Shown: positions 15,501-30,500 of the stretch, one piece after another
Position numbering within the stretch: position 1 is the first letter of the stretch
Layout of the letters: each line of letters starts with the position of its first letter
Assembly (NCBI RefSeq): GCF_019925205.1
Contig: NC_083567.1
Coordinates: 16,430,001-16,494,000 of the forward strand
Length of the DNA: 64,000 nt
Direction of reading: 5' to 3'
Source: Metopolophium dirhodum
Taxonomy: Eukaryota > Arthropoda > Insecta > Hemiptera > Aphididae
Notes under the pieces: model-generated
Told to the model about the DNA's origin: nothing
Seen by the model: the letters and a program-made list of their open reading frames with translations, nothing else
Databases searched by the model: none
Made by a program: the position numbers and the translations under genes

Positions 15501-18500
15501 CATCTATTTACGTTGTTTATTTTAGTTAAATTTATAAACCACTGCTTAATTCTATATCCATGGGAGACAGCGCATATATAATTACGAACTCCCTGATCAT
15601 TGGAGGCAATATCCTTTTTATTTAAAATAATGATGGGAGACTATTACCAATTGGTATATTTTGGGAATGGAATTGTGAACTGGTGTGCGCCGATAAATAC
15701 ACACCTCTAATATAATTAATATTAAATAGCTATTACATCGGCTCTCCCAACAATAATTTAACGATTATTGTTTAGACATTTCTACCGAACATTCAATATT
15801 CCCCTTTTTAGGAAAACCATGATTTATGACCATTAATGCAACACAATAAAAAAAAATATAGATAATAAAATATATTATATTTCCTACTAATACTATTATA
15901 TTACTTTGTTCAACCTATATCACTCCTATATTATTTATACGGTGTATTATTTATTGACAATAAAAAAATAGAAACATTTTTAAATATTTTGAAGATACAA
16001 GACAAGGTATATTTACAGTATAATTTTTCTAACAAGTCATATAAAAATAAAATTAACGTACCTACACCATTTGTCAACAAAATCAATGGTACCTACTCAC
16101 TGTTTATTTACTTTTGAACAGTCAACAGACAAGCAGAAATAATATAAACCGCGATGTATTGTAGTAGGTACCTATTAATAATACCATATCATATAATATA
16201 TAGACATAACAACCGTTGATTAATACGAAATATAATATTAAATCAATAATAGTTTTGTGAGGATTACATAATATTATGTTGATTTAAAAATTAAATATTT
16301 GAAAACCGCTAAGGTCTTATTAACCTAACCTATAAAACTCATACTTGGGAATATATAAAACAAATTAGTCGTCTTTAATTGTTCACTTTTTTAATTTTCA
16401 AATCCTTCAGTTCTCAGTTTCTCACAAACAGTTTAAAGAGAAATTTATTCGCACAAGATCACAAGACCAGTATTGTTTCAACTACCTATCCTTATAACTT
16501 ACAAGTGTAATGTGAATTTGAAACGAATTTTCTAAATAATTGCATTTAAAAATAAAGAAAGAAAAAATATATAAACTATTTTAATAAGTGATGATCAGAG
16601 TTATTTAATTTAGTAAACAAAATGAATTAAGATAGTAACACTTTCTCAGAAATATGCACTTGAAATACTTTCCACCATATAAACATACTGTTATTGCTCA
16701 TTCAAAATAAAACCACTTAAATTTAATAAAATTATAGCTATATAGGTAAAGAACTATATCGTAGTTATGTTAAATATAATATTAAACTTACATGCAATGT
16801 TTATTTCAATTTTTTGAGATAGTATCGATCCAACTTCATTTTTTGCTATACATTGATAAGTTCCTCCATCGTCATGTTTAAGATTTAAAAGACGGAACGA
16901 CTGATATTCAGATGAAAAATCTCCCAATTCTTTCCCATCTTTGTACCATTTGTAAACTGGAGCCGGGAAGCCTGTAAAACAATTAATGACATGAATATTC
17001 TTCATTAGTTTATTTAATTTAAGTAAACAAGCGCCTTAATAGTAAAAATAAAATTGTTTATATCTTGGTAATTTTATGGATATATCTAATGTACTCATTC
17101 ATTTTAAGATAGACTAATAAAGTAACAACAGTGTGTTGCTTCTATTTGTAAATGTTCACAACAACAATAATTTATTGTATATAACTTACAATAGTATTAA
17201 AAAAAACAACGGGTAACTTGCTCTACTGTATAGTTGGTTTCGACATTGAGTATGAAAGTAACTACCTACTCAATGTAACGGATATATTACATTTTAATTA
17301 AATTATAACACAAATAAAAATATGTTTAAAATGCCAATAAAAAGCTTGAAACGAGACTAAATATTTTGAAAATAATATTATGTGTTAAAAATGTTGGTTT
17401 AAATATTTGATGATGACATCGCGGTTATTTTTTATGAATTAATAAAAAGAAAATTTCGAAAACTGGTGTTGCGTAATTATAGTCAAGTTTTTCGCTATTG
17501 TTTTGTTAGTTTTAATCAATTATTTTAATACCAACTAGATCCAATTTACTAACAACAACAATATCAATTGTTGAACATTATTAAAGCATTTTTCTGCACC
17601 AAAACACTTGATGACAGACACAAAATTAAAAAATAACACACATTATTGTAAAACCCAATACATCATGCATTGATCCGCTTAGACTCTAAAATTATTGTGA
17701 TCACAGCTATATAAATTGTTAACTCACCAGAAAATTGTCTGTAGATCCTACGAAACACTTTGTAGAAACTAAATTTTATATTATTGTGAATTGTAATTGA
17801 AAGAAATTTGAAAACTTGAAAATATGAACTTTTTCGAATCATAATTAAAATTAAAATTAATATTAAAAACGGAAAATGTTTCGTACGATCTACAGACATT
17901 TTTCTGCTAAATTCAAATATTTTTTCAAAATCAAAATCAGACAACGTTAACTAACTTTAATTTTGTCAAAACAAAATATGTATGTTTTTGTAAAATTCGT
18001 GTAGTGAAATCTATAGTTATCGAGTTATTGACATGTGCATACGCGTACGGAAGAGGATACCCACATTTAATTTCACTAATTTCACACTAATAATTATGTA
18101 CAATTAGTTACAACCAACACATAGATCCCGGGCGGTTATGACAAGATTAGAAATTGCCTAAACGTTGCCCCTTAAATAATGACCGTAGCGAGGCCTCTTA
18201 AGTAAAAGCATCCCTTTCGTCGTAAAAAATAAAATGTTAGCAATAAAATTATGTAATATACAACACAATTTTATAATTGTTTACCCCTATAATATTGTGA
18301 TACAAATATTTATAAAATATTATTATTGACAACCTTATTAGTTATTAGATAATTATCTTTTTATATTGATTATATAGCTATGTATGTTTTGAATCTCTTT
18401 ATGAAATATACAAACCCGTACATTCAAATATTAATATTATCATTGATTATAAATACTAATATTTGGATTAGGATTTTAACCAGGAGACTAGAAAGTAAAA

Positions 18501-21500
18501 ACGTAAAAGGGGACTAAGACCTTCTAGTCCCATCCTAATTACGCCGATGTACAAGATATAACACATAAATATATCGAAATTATATCATATTTAGATATAG
18601 GTAATACATAATATTATCTACTAAAGTTATTTTTACATGGGTGTTATATTATATAGATTATTGTATATTTTGGAAGTTACAAATACTTATCACAAAAAAA
18701 TCATTAACTATCTCAAAAGTTAAATCTTAATAATTTTATCAAGTAGGTACCTATTCATAATTTAATGGCAGTAATCCTATGGTCTATGCCTCGAGGGTGA
18801 TAAAATATTGGGCGATTAATAATTATTTATTATACAATGACTCATTATCTGGTGTAACATGTTTAAAAAAATGTTGCACTATAATGAGTCATTTTATAAT
18901 AAATAATTATTAATCACTGAACATAACACAAATCGAAAAGAAACTAAAAAACTAGACAATTTAAAATACCTATTGATGGTAAACAACACAAAAATAGCCG
19001 AAATATTTTGAAAATTATTTCATGTTGAGTATTTTTGTTATATATGAATATTCGGTGAAAATGTCGAACCTCCGAAGATTGAATGTTCATTTTTTGGTTA
19101 AAAAAATTTTTTTTTTTTAACTGGTTTTGTGTAGAAATTTCATGGAATTGATAAGCTGCAGCTTCCCCAAACTGTTTTATTGTTTTTGCCGGCGTTTAAA
19201 AAGTACTGGACAATTTTACTTTTGACCCCTAGAGGCTAGAATACCAACTATATATTTACTACAAGGAACAATTTTTGCTACTATACTGTCAGACAATTTT
19301 TTATAGACAAATTATATTTTGGCATTATCTAAAATTTGATTATATAAAAAAAAATTGAAAATACATGTGAACCTCTGATTGAATATTGGTGATGTACCGA
19401 TGTATTTTGTGGTACTAAGTGGATAATATGACGATGATTTGTATCCAGTTTTATATATTTTAGTCTAAATATAGCCATCCATTGTAGGTAGGCAAGTAAA
19501 AATATCCTAAGCAACGCATATTATTTTTAGGATAGCCGCCACTGATTCATATTAGTATAATTGGTAATGAACGAGGTAATGAATGTCAGGAGCTTTTAGT
19601 AGAAATATTGATTATTATGTATGCAAAACTTTTTTTTAAAGAAATTCTTTGTTCTTACGTGTGGTTATAATACTTGTATAAATATATATATATATTTTTT
19701 AAATTCATCAGTAAGCTACAAACTAATATATTTAATAACAATAATAACACACATTATTTTCACAAAACATAATATTATAACCAACAGATAATATTAATTT
19801 TGCATCTTAAATCTTACTATCTATCTACATACTAAATAAATGGATCATGTAAAAAGTAATGTGATTAAAACACGAAAACAGTTATTTTTACTTATATAAA
19901 AAATAATTGTTTTATTTATTTTATTTTTGGATAACAGCCGCGGGTTACCTTCTATTTTGAAACGGAAGTAATAATAATTGAAACCATGCTAAAAATTAAA
20001 TACAGCCACGGAGGTAGTTGCAGATTTAAAAATTCTAATAAAATAGACATTAATTTGTAACAGCCAATAATAAGGTAGTAAGGTGTATTACGTGGTATTG
20101 AAAATGCTAGTTTTCAAGAGGAGTAATAACCTGAAGTGAGTCTAATATTGTTCAAGGTTAAAGTACTTTTCATCGTCATAATATGTATAAACTGGGTTGT
20201 TCACTGTAAAACGAGATGGATGAAGTGTGCATCCTTTTCTTTCTTAGAATGCAACGAGACGAGTTTCATTGCATGTGATGCCACTTTTTTATGTCTCTTC
20301 GTCGTTGATGTTACATATTATAGAAATATACTATAATTGTTGTACATACTTACGATAAATCGAAATAAAAGACTCATTTCTCGAATATATTTTAAAATGC
20401 CAACGATTTAGGTACTATATTAAGTAACACCTATTTGATATTTTACGATAAAAAGAATAATAAAATATAGCTTTAAAATAAAATTGAGAATAAAACACTC
20501 GATAAAACCGTTATCTATTTATATGAAATAATGTAATATTTTATGGGAGAAAATGATCTTAACTAAGGTTCAAGAACCGTAAGACGATTTAAGTACCATA
20601 ATATTCTATATTAAATTAAACGTTAATATGTTTGTATGAAATTAAATTTGAATGGATTTATCAATCAATATTTGAAAGTAAAAAAATATTAATATATTTA
20701 TTATTATGTATATTGCATTAATTTTAATTTCGATTGATTTCTTAGCCATTTAGCAACCGAAGTTATCTAAAACTCAAGTAAATGCACCCATTGCGAGTTG
20801 TAGGTATGCCCTCATAGCAGCCGATGTCAGCAATAAATAAAAGTAAAATAAAATAGTTTTCAGATATACCTAACATCATTATTATAATTATGAACCGTGA
20901 AATATAATACTATAATAATACTGCATCTATACATAGCAGATTGTTTAAGAACATTGCAATTTTTCTAAATATAATAATCAAAATTAAATTAAAAATTATT
21001 AATGTTTGAAAAAATACTATATTCATATATTATTATTGTTCAAAAAATGTTCATTGTCTGTACCAGCTGATGTATTTTTCCTAACGTGTTGGGGCTTGAA
21101 CAACAAAATTTCCCATGCTAAGAGTTCAATTTAATTGTCAAGGATACCTCGTATATCCCACGCTCAGAATAAAACCTCGCAATTAACCTGCCCGATAATC
21201 ATACATAATAGCACATAAAAACAATCAAGTAATAATATGTAGAATTGTTTAGTTAAAAACTATTTTTAACACTAAACAGAACATGCAAATGATCAGTGGT
21301 ACAGACATGCCACGTATTCATGAATTTAATAAATCATTTCACAAGATAAAAGTTGTTATATAAGATTTATAAATTTGTGCCTAAGGGGGTCTTTGGTTTT
21401 AATTAAACACTTGTTCTGTAACATGTAAATTCAAACATTTCAAATTTAATTCTGAACAATTTTTCGATTTATAAAAACCAAATTGAGTATAAAAATGTCT

Positions 21501-24500
21501 GTCACGCAGTATCATATATTGATATTTTATTTATTTAATCCATTACATTTTATTTAAAAATATGCTATATTTAAAGGCTATAGGTTTAAAGAATCGGGAA
21601 CGTTAATTACCTAGGTACATATAGTTTATTTCAACTGAAGACTTTTGTTTTTAAGAATAATGTTATTTAAGTTACGGTATATTAAAATTATATAATACTT
21701 GATACGTTAGTAGTACAGATTGTTAACTTTCGTGAATTAATGAAGTTATATCATAGTACCGGAATCTAACACAGGTGGATAATTAATGGATAATTAATAC
21801 ATATCTAAATTTTTTATACTTATGTAAGTTACTAATTTTAAATTAAATCAGAGTAGGAAGTTTAATAAATATATTTTAGATTATCAGTACAAAACGTATT
21901 TCGTCCATACCACCAATCAAGTAATACTTAATACAATATAATAAGAGTGTATAATGTATATTATAACTATAGTACGCCTCTGTTAGTCATAGTGTGTAAC
22001 GTGTAACACTGTAATGTACTCGTATAACATTTATTATAACTGCAGACGAGTATGTATAAAAATACCTTGATGGATGATAGACGCAGGACGACTACGTGAG
22101 TAACGTAATAATTATTAAATAATAATACTATTCCATAATATATCCGAGAAACGCGATCGACGGTGGCAATGTGTTTTTATAAGTAACACAAGAAAAATAA
22201 ACTATACGTTAGACTGAACCACCGGCATGACAGACGGGCAGGAAATACCGACCGAGGGTCGGGTGGGAAAAAAAAAGACGTGCTGACAAATTTTTGAAGA
22301 GGGGCTTTGGTTCTTCCTGTTAAGTAAATAAGTGGAGTGGCCTGTGGATATTAAGTTACAATATGACGCCATTGTTTTAGGCAAGCAAAATCCTCTACCC
22401 GTGGTCTACATCGTCAACGATCGTGATCAAGAGCCCAGTCGTATAGTCGTATACTTATATCTACTGTTTTTTAAACCTCAGATATCACACGCACAAAATT
22501 AAAAAGACCTGATAAAACCACTAAAATATGCCTAATAACAGACTGTTATTGAGACCAGAATATGAAAAAAAATAATAATAATATTTATGAATAAATATAA
22601 TATATTATGTGTTCAGATTATCCTTACCCATTAAACTTGGTATTAATTACTTACAGCTACATTTAAAATATTTCAATATGATAATATTAAAATTACTTTA
22701 ACGCGTTTTGCAACATCCAATTCAAATTCAAATTGTTTACAATACAAAAGGTACTTCATAAGAAAACATGATTTAATATCTAACCTGAAGTTTAAAAATC
22801 ATAAAATCATGAAATATATAAATAATTCTTAAAATCGTGTAATTATACATTTTACTTAAGGGCTGTAACTATGCATGAAAAATAAATTTTCAATCTTTAG
22901 AATTTAGATATTAGATGGATAAGTGTTACAACATTAATATCAATCTAATAGATAAATTTAATGTTTATATAAGGACGTACATTATTGTATTTATATAAAC
23001 GAAAAAAAATGATTCCCATACTCTGTTCAAGTTAAGAAACGTAGTCGGTGGCGACTAGTTTTCAAAGGGCCGCACCACCTGTTTGTTTTTATATAGGTAC
23101 AGAATATGGTAGCCTGTATAGGAAATAAAATATGAGTACTTGTGGCGAAAAAAAGAAAGGATTTAATGCTATAGAGTATAGAATATAAATTATCCTATAA
23201 TATATATGTTTATTGTTTCCCGTGTAGATCCGTTTTAAAATATTTAACCTATACTTATGGTCATAGAATAAACCGATCATATACTGTACGTTTACGATAC
23301 GCATCACGAATTATAGAACAAACGTATAATACGAGTTAATAGTAAAAATTATAACAAACTACCCATGAAAATACATACTATACCCAATACAATAATAACA
23401 AATTCAGCAGCGGAACTATGATTTATTTTTTGAGTTATGCTTGCACCGAATACTTTAGCATGATGGACCTGACTGCCTCATTGCTGGTGGTTAGAGAGTG
23501 GAAAATATAGTTAATAACAAAATAAGTTTATTGAATAAATTGATAAATAAAAAATTGAACAATATACTTATACATTTTTGAATTGATAGTCATTTTTATC
23601 GAATAGAGAATACTCGCATTTGTTAAGCGTTAATGCGTTATACCTACATAGCAAATTTATGTTTAGTAGTTCTCGTTTAGTTTCATTACCAGCAATTATA
23701 GTATTGGATTAAATCAACCTATTCAAGTATTCAACTATTAAAAAGAAGCAACGTTTTCTCTCAGTAATTCTCTTAAAATATTTTTAACTCTGATGTGTTT
23801 AATTTTAGAGTGAATTGACATATTACCAATTTTAGAAGTAAAAATATTATCTATAGTCAATGACATAGGATTTTTTTATTTATTTACTTTAAAAAAAACT
23901 CCTACAATCACAGATAATATTGTTACCTTCAAACGAGCCTATAAATTTGACAATATTTCGATTCTCTCAGCATTCTTATAAAATTAACTAAACTAAAAGT
24001 GAACTGCTGAACGTACATCTTCGACGTTACACACTGCAGTAAGACGGAGACGACAATTATTTATTGCAAGTGAGAAATTCTCATAATTTCTTTAATTCAT
24101 CGTCAGATAACGGCCAATAAGATAGTTGGTCATAAACTCATAACTCATAACTCTACCACGGCTATGGGTATAGATTTTAGAATCATAACATCTGAACTCT
24201 TACCACTTCTTTCGTGGTCAAATAGCATATTAAAGTTGATGTGGTATTGTTGACATTGACATTATTCACACAATTAAATAATATTAATAATATAATAATT
24301 GTACAGTTATTCGTCGGAATATTGCATATAGTTCATTTCAAATATGGATAATTTGAATTTAAAAAAGTATTATGACATAAGCTCCAAAACGATGAAAAAT
24401 ATATAAAGAATTTATCAATTACCTATATAATTACAAGCCATACCTAATGATATTAAGGTACTAATAAACTATACAATGTGTTATATATGTTATACCTACT

Positions 24501-27500
24501 ATACCTTCATCTTGAAAATCGGTAGGCAATTACTAATTTGTTTTTAACTAACAAAAAGTGATACAATAGAAATTTGGGTAAATAAATAATATAGTAATTA
24601 TATTATAAATACAAATTAGTGGAAAGACAATTTAAATTTTAAGAAATATAAAAGGAGGGGTCAGTGGCGCCGAAGTACAAAATTAAATGTATGGCAAGGA
24701 TCTCCGACAACCACCCACCCCACCCCACAAAACCCACTAAAAACATTTGAAACCTCCTCACAGTCTCACAAACAATTTGCCATCCACTTTTGTTTTATTT
24801 TTGATCAGATTTTTCTTATTTTTTCAACCAATACGTATGTAATAATATTAAAATAATAATTAATTACCTACAACGGCTGCAACGATAGTACAAAATACAA
24901 AAATATAAACAAAATGCAACCTTTTATATTATATTATAATATTATGTATACAATATTAATATTGTTATTACTCTCGATGGGCAATATTACTTAATAATTT
25001 GTGATCCTATTCCTATTAATTTTCATAATTTTATTCTCCTATGAACCCACCCCCCAGCTAAATGTTTATATGTATGGCAGCTGCCATACATAAACATGGA
25101 CTTCGGCGCCACTGGGAGGGGTCAAAATTGGATTGAAGGATACAGTGCTTGATTTTTATTTTTGTTCACAATAAGAATGAAACGTGGTGAAGTGGAATGG
25201 GGCAGAAGACGCGTAGTACGAAAGGGTACTTTAACTAATTTGGAATCAATTTTTCCATAAAGTATATTTTTAATAACATTAAAATTATCTTCATGCCTAC
25301 GATCAGCTAAAGAAACTAACCATTTATGTGCTAACACTTCCGGGATCGAAGCAATGCGAAAGCAGTTCCGTTCAAAATGGAAAAAAAGATATGCCAACAC
25401 TCGAGTGTAATCATAACCACTTGGGGGCAATCAATATTGAGAATAAATAGCTTACAAACCTAAGAAATTACGTTATTAGCTCTTTCAAGTTGACAAGAAA
25501 ATTATATCTCCACTGACTGCACTATTGTCCTAGAGGATATATATATATACAATATTCTAATATTAATCTGACAAATACAAAATATAAAGCCTTTAAAGGT
25601 GCAAATTACAGATTTAACTCATGTGCTACTTGCGTAATAAAATCTAAAAATTTGATCACCTTCAATATATAGATTAGGACTAAGTGTAAGGATGAAACCT
25701 AGGTCAAACCTAATTGCCAAGTGACGAAATGGGATTACTATTGATGAAGTACGAAAATGTAAATGGGTTTTTTGCACGGGGAAAGGTTATGGAATGACAT
25801 TTAGAAACATTAAACTATAAACCTAAGGTCTTAACCCAGGACACTAGCTTGTTAAGTCATTATGAAGGAGGACATAATCATTAATTACATTAATACGTAG
25901 GGATATTTTCAAATCATTGGTAAATGCTAGAAGCTGAAAATTACGCAAAACCCGGTTAGCACTTAGCACTATTAATAAATAAAGAGTATTATAGAATAGG
26001 GGATAAATGACCACGTTTCGGTACACCAGATGACAAATTTGTAAGGGGAATACTATACCATGCATTTTTACCCCATTGTTTTCTGAAACGGGGGTTGATT
26101 GACTAAAGAACACGCCACTCATTAATTAGACTCAATATACCTGAAAAAAAAGTAATCCTGACAAATGTAATACTCTCACGGCTTGACCTTAACCTCATTA
26201 TGACTGTATATATTTACGTATATTTATATTATAAATGAACTATTTGGTGAAACGTATTATTATCACATCTCTGATTAGACTAAGTATTTTTATTCCAGAA
26301 CCTATATTTTATTTTGTATGTAAAATGTCAAGATTATTTAAATTCAATCTGGAAAAATGAATATTTTCCTAAGTCATAAATCAAGTCCCCAATAAAAATA
26401 TAAAATATTTAAGGTTTTATAACAAACAAATTCTTGTTTTTTTTACAAATTGTTCAGTTTTAAAATACAATATTTTGTTTCCTCAAAAATTACATATACA
26501 TTTGAAAGGTTTCACATGACGTTAAGTACAATATAATAATAGTTTATGATAAATTTTCAACCAATAAATTTTTTTTAATAAAACAAAATGTTTATCTTAA
26601 AATAAAGCACGTGAAAAATACATCATTGAATTGGCAAATGTACATTCAAGGTGATACCTAAAGGGAAAATGGGGGTATTTCAACCATTGCCAACCTCGGC
26701 CACTGTACATCACCAATCTTTGATTGAATATTCATTGCGATTGAAAATAGTCAAAAGATTTGGACGATATCGCAGCGTCTCCTATATTGTAACGCGTAAT
26801 GGTGTACCAATAAAACAATTTGTCGTTCCGTGGACGTATAACACTAAAACCGAAATCTACCAGACAAAATTTTATAAACAACGTTAGCATTTAGAGCCAC
26901 ATACGATATGATAATATTGGTTGAAGTATTGGAATGCAGTCCAGCGATTAATGAGTCAACATTTTTCTAAAACTCAAAGAGACATCAATGACTCATCAGT
27001 ATTGAAAATCAAAAATGTATAAAAGATTTCAATTTTAATTCAAACGGGAAATTACTATATACAATATTAAATACTTAAATATTATTAATTATTACCACTA
27101 ATTACCTATTTTTGCATAATTTACTGTAGGTAATAGATTTAAGAATGTCAAAGAAAATTATAACTATAGCTACAATCAAACAAATTTTATAAAACGATTA
27201 GTATTATACTTATACATTTATCTAAAGTAGGTTCTTATATCAGATTCATAAAAAAGTGTTTTTGTTTATGCCCTTACAAAACTACGACGAATTATTGACC
27301 CCCACCCACCCCCTGACGGATAACGTCTACGGCCCTGCATAGTTTTAATAAAATGTTGATTGTAAATACGATGTCCACGATAATTATTTACCATAAAATT
27401 ACGTATCTATACTAAACTCGGCTTGATTTTACAAGCAATCAACAAATACTTTTAATTTATTTATATTTACCTAATATATCATCTTACCAGTAACGTTGAA

Positions 27501-30500
27501 GTACAAACTCGAAAGATGATTGAAAAATACATAAATACCGAAATACAAATAAATAGAGCTCCTAGGATAAAAACAGCTTTTATACTAATAAAGAAATTAT
27601 AGAACTACTATTTTATAAACAAAAAAACAATAATTTTTCTTGAAGCATTTGTATCTAATAGAAACAAACACCCTATATGCCATTATTGCCATTGGAATTG
27701 GTTTAGAATCTAATCGTATTTTTGTAAATACAAAATATATTTATTATAACTTATAAGTATTAAATGCCGTATTCATAGTTGATGCTTAAGAATAAGTATT
27801 ACTTAAGCTATACGTATTTTACGAAAGTACTATAATTTATAATAACTGAAATAATATGTACTATCAAATGCGTTAAAACATAGGTTATATCTATAGAGGT
27901 CGCTTATAAATTACTTAACTGAACTTAAAACTTTCTTATGATATATATATAGGTATCCCTTCTATTTTTGTTTCTTATACATAAAAATCATAAAACTTAG
28001 GTTCATGGGCGTACACCAATCTGCAGTGTACATATTGTTGGCATATATTATGTACCTACATATATTCCAATTGATAGTCAGTCATACAATAATATGAATT
28101 AACTGTAGACGCCAGTTATTGTATCAGGGCTAATAGACTCAATTAAATATTCCAATTAAATATCAGCAATAAAAATAAGTCAGTAAACTGAAATTATTTA
28201 TAACATTTATAAGTTTTTATAAATTGCAATTACGATTTTACACAAGTTTACAAACAAGAGTTAAAAGAAATATTTTTTAAACTAATATTATTGATCTAAC
28301 AATACACATTATGTAGCTTGTTTCTTTCAAACCATTCAAGTGATAGAAAATATTGAACTGCAAAAAGTTCCCCTAAATACTTCCTTCGGAAACCTTATTA
28401 ATTGTTATTGGACAATGATATAATACGGGTTAAATTACATATACTATACGAATTTGTAGTATTGTTATAGGTAATAGGTGTATAATTATTATTTATGAGT
28501 TTATGCAAGTAGCAGCTTATATTGTTTCGAATAATTATTTACATACGTTAAACTATTACAATTATTATTCTCAAAACATTTATATAGATAATTTGCAAGT
28601 AGAATACGTAATAGTTAGTAAACATAATATTATAATTAAATCAGATGTACCTACGTTTACAATTTATTTACGTGGTTAACCTAACCTAACCGTAGAAACT
28701 AATGTAAAGACAATTTTAATTTAAAACTTTTGTATCATAATAATATATAGGTTTATTAGGTATAGGTAATATGATTAAATAAATAAAAATGTTCAATAAC
28801 ATAAACATTGTGAATACATTATTTTTATTTAATATTAAATAACCTACCTATACTTTACGTTACTAAGTTAGAAACTTCAAAAGTTAAATTTAAAAGTCAG
28901 AAGTTAAATAGTTAAGTTAGGTTCAAATGATAGATGGAATTTGATCATTATTAATATTATTTTGTTATTCTAAGATATAGAATATCTAAAACCCATAATG
29001 TCATTTATTTCATTTTGTGTGCATACGATTGTTTTTTTTTTATTCCGGGAAATACATTTGATAAAATGAGATTTTTCGTTCTTATTATATTATTACGTGT
29101 TATCAAAACTTTTACAATTTTAATAATTATTCTTTTATTTATACTTATGGACTTAAGGAGGTCAAAAGAAGAATTTTTCAGTACTTTGCAAAACTATAAG
29201 GAAAAACATAAAAAAATTAAGAAAAAATGGAAAAATTCAAAATATACGCAAAACCAGTTTTTAACAAAATTGATTCTGCTTTTGGTTGTAATTTAAAAAC
29301 GAAGCGTAGACCTTTTTAAAAATGCACTGGATCTTTTTGAGACATTTTAAAATGACTCCTTTATTAGTTTTTATTAGATTTATATGGGTATAATAACATT
29401 TTTGTTCGAGTAAAAAAGTTTAACAATTTAATACAAAGTTCCTCAAAGGTAATCAAAAAAATATCAATAATAGATACATAGTTAGATACAATTTAAAATT
29501 TAGACGAGATTCGTCAAAATCACGAAAATTCTCAAACGTTTTTATAGGTAAAAATGCATTACATTATATGCATAATATTATAATACACTACATTTTATTA
29601 GCGAATAAATTTTAAACTTTGATGATTTGAAAATTCGTCAAAATTGCGAATTTAGTATTTAAAATTCTGAGCGTAACGATTAATGAAGGTACCTATATTG
29701 ATTTTACAATGGTGTGTGCTTCTTAAATTTTTCTTTTTTTGGAACTGTCATCACATTTTGGGGTAAAAAAGATGCTATGATTTTTAACTTTGTGGCTGGT
29801 TTTTGAAGATACTTTACAAAATAATGGAGAAAAACAAAACAATAATTAAGGAAAAACACGAGAAAAACGGGAAATTTTACAAAATACTCATGAACAAATA
29901 ACCGTAGATAACTTGAAATTTTCACCAAATGTTTATATTAGCATATTTTACTGTGATATATATGATGACAAAGAATAACAAATTTAGTTATTTTGATGTG
30001 ATTTAGAAATATTATTTGTGGTACCTGAAATAATTATAATTTAGATATAGGTATATTATTATATTTACACAAACAATGAACCTAATGTACAATAGAGCGG
30101 TACCAACTCGCTCACATTTTTTTTGGCATTTTCTGTTTAGAAATATAGCATTATTATAGATAGTTACTCTCTTAGTTACTAGTTAGATAGGTAAACATAA
30201 GTTAAAGTATTAACTCTTGATAATTACTGAATAAAAGTTAAAATATTGTCATCTTAATGATTTAAATATTTTAATTATTTCAATAGACGGTGTATGGTTT
30301 ATAAAGATAATACAACTTATACATTTAAAATATGAATTATACCTATAACAATATCAAAATATTGGTATCTAGGTACCTAAAATAATATTGAATATAAATT
30401 AAATCTTAAAAATGTGTAGGTATATAATATTATAAGTATAACTGGTCAGTAATAATCGTACAAGATTACCTGAATATGCAACTATAATGTTCAGCAATTT

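Noticed and set aside
17663..17944. 93-codon minus-strand ORF with a possible donor in sdk intron 2
   Set aside because: It overlaps the repeat terminus and has no Ig-like sequence; exon 2 at 30993-31088 fills the Ig1 gap exactly.
27285..27337. Possible hAT right end (gtctacggccctg)
   Set aside because: Resembles a hAT terminus but I could not find a matching left end or target-site duplication.
29015..29296. 93-codon plus-strand ORF with hydrophobic and Lys-rich halves
   Set aside because: Its second half is TIR-family repeat sequence; the hydrophobic part is AT-rich low complexity.
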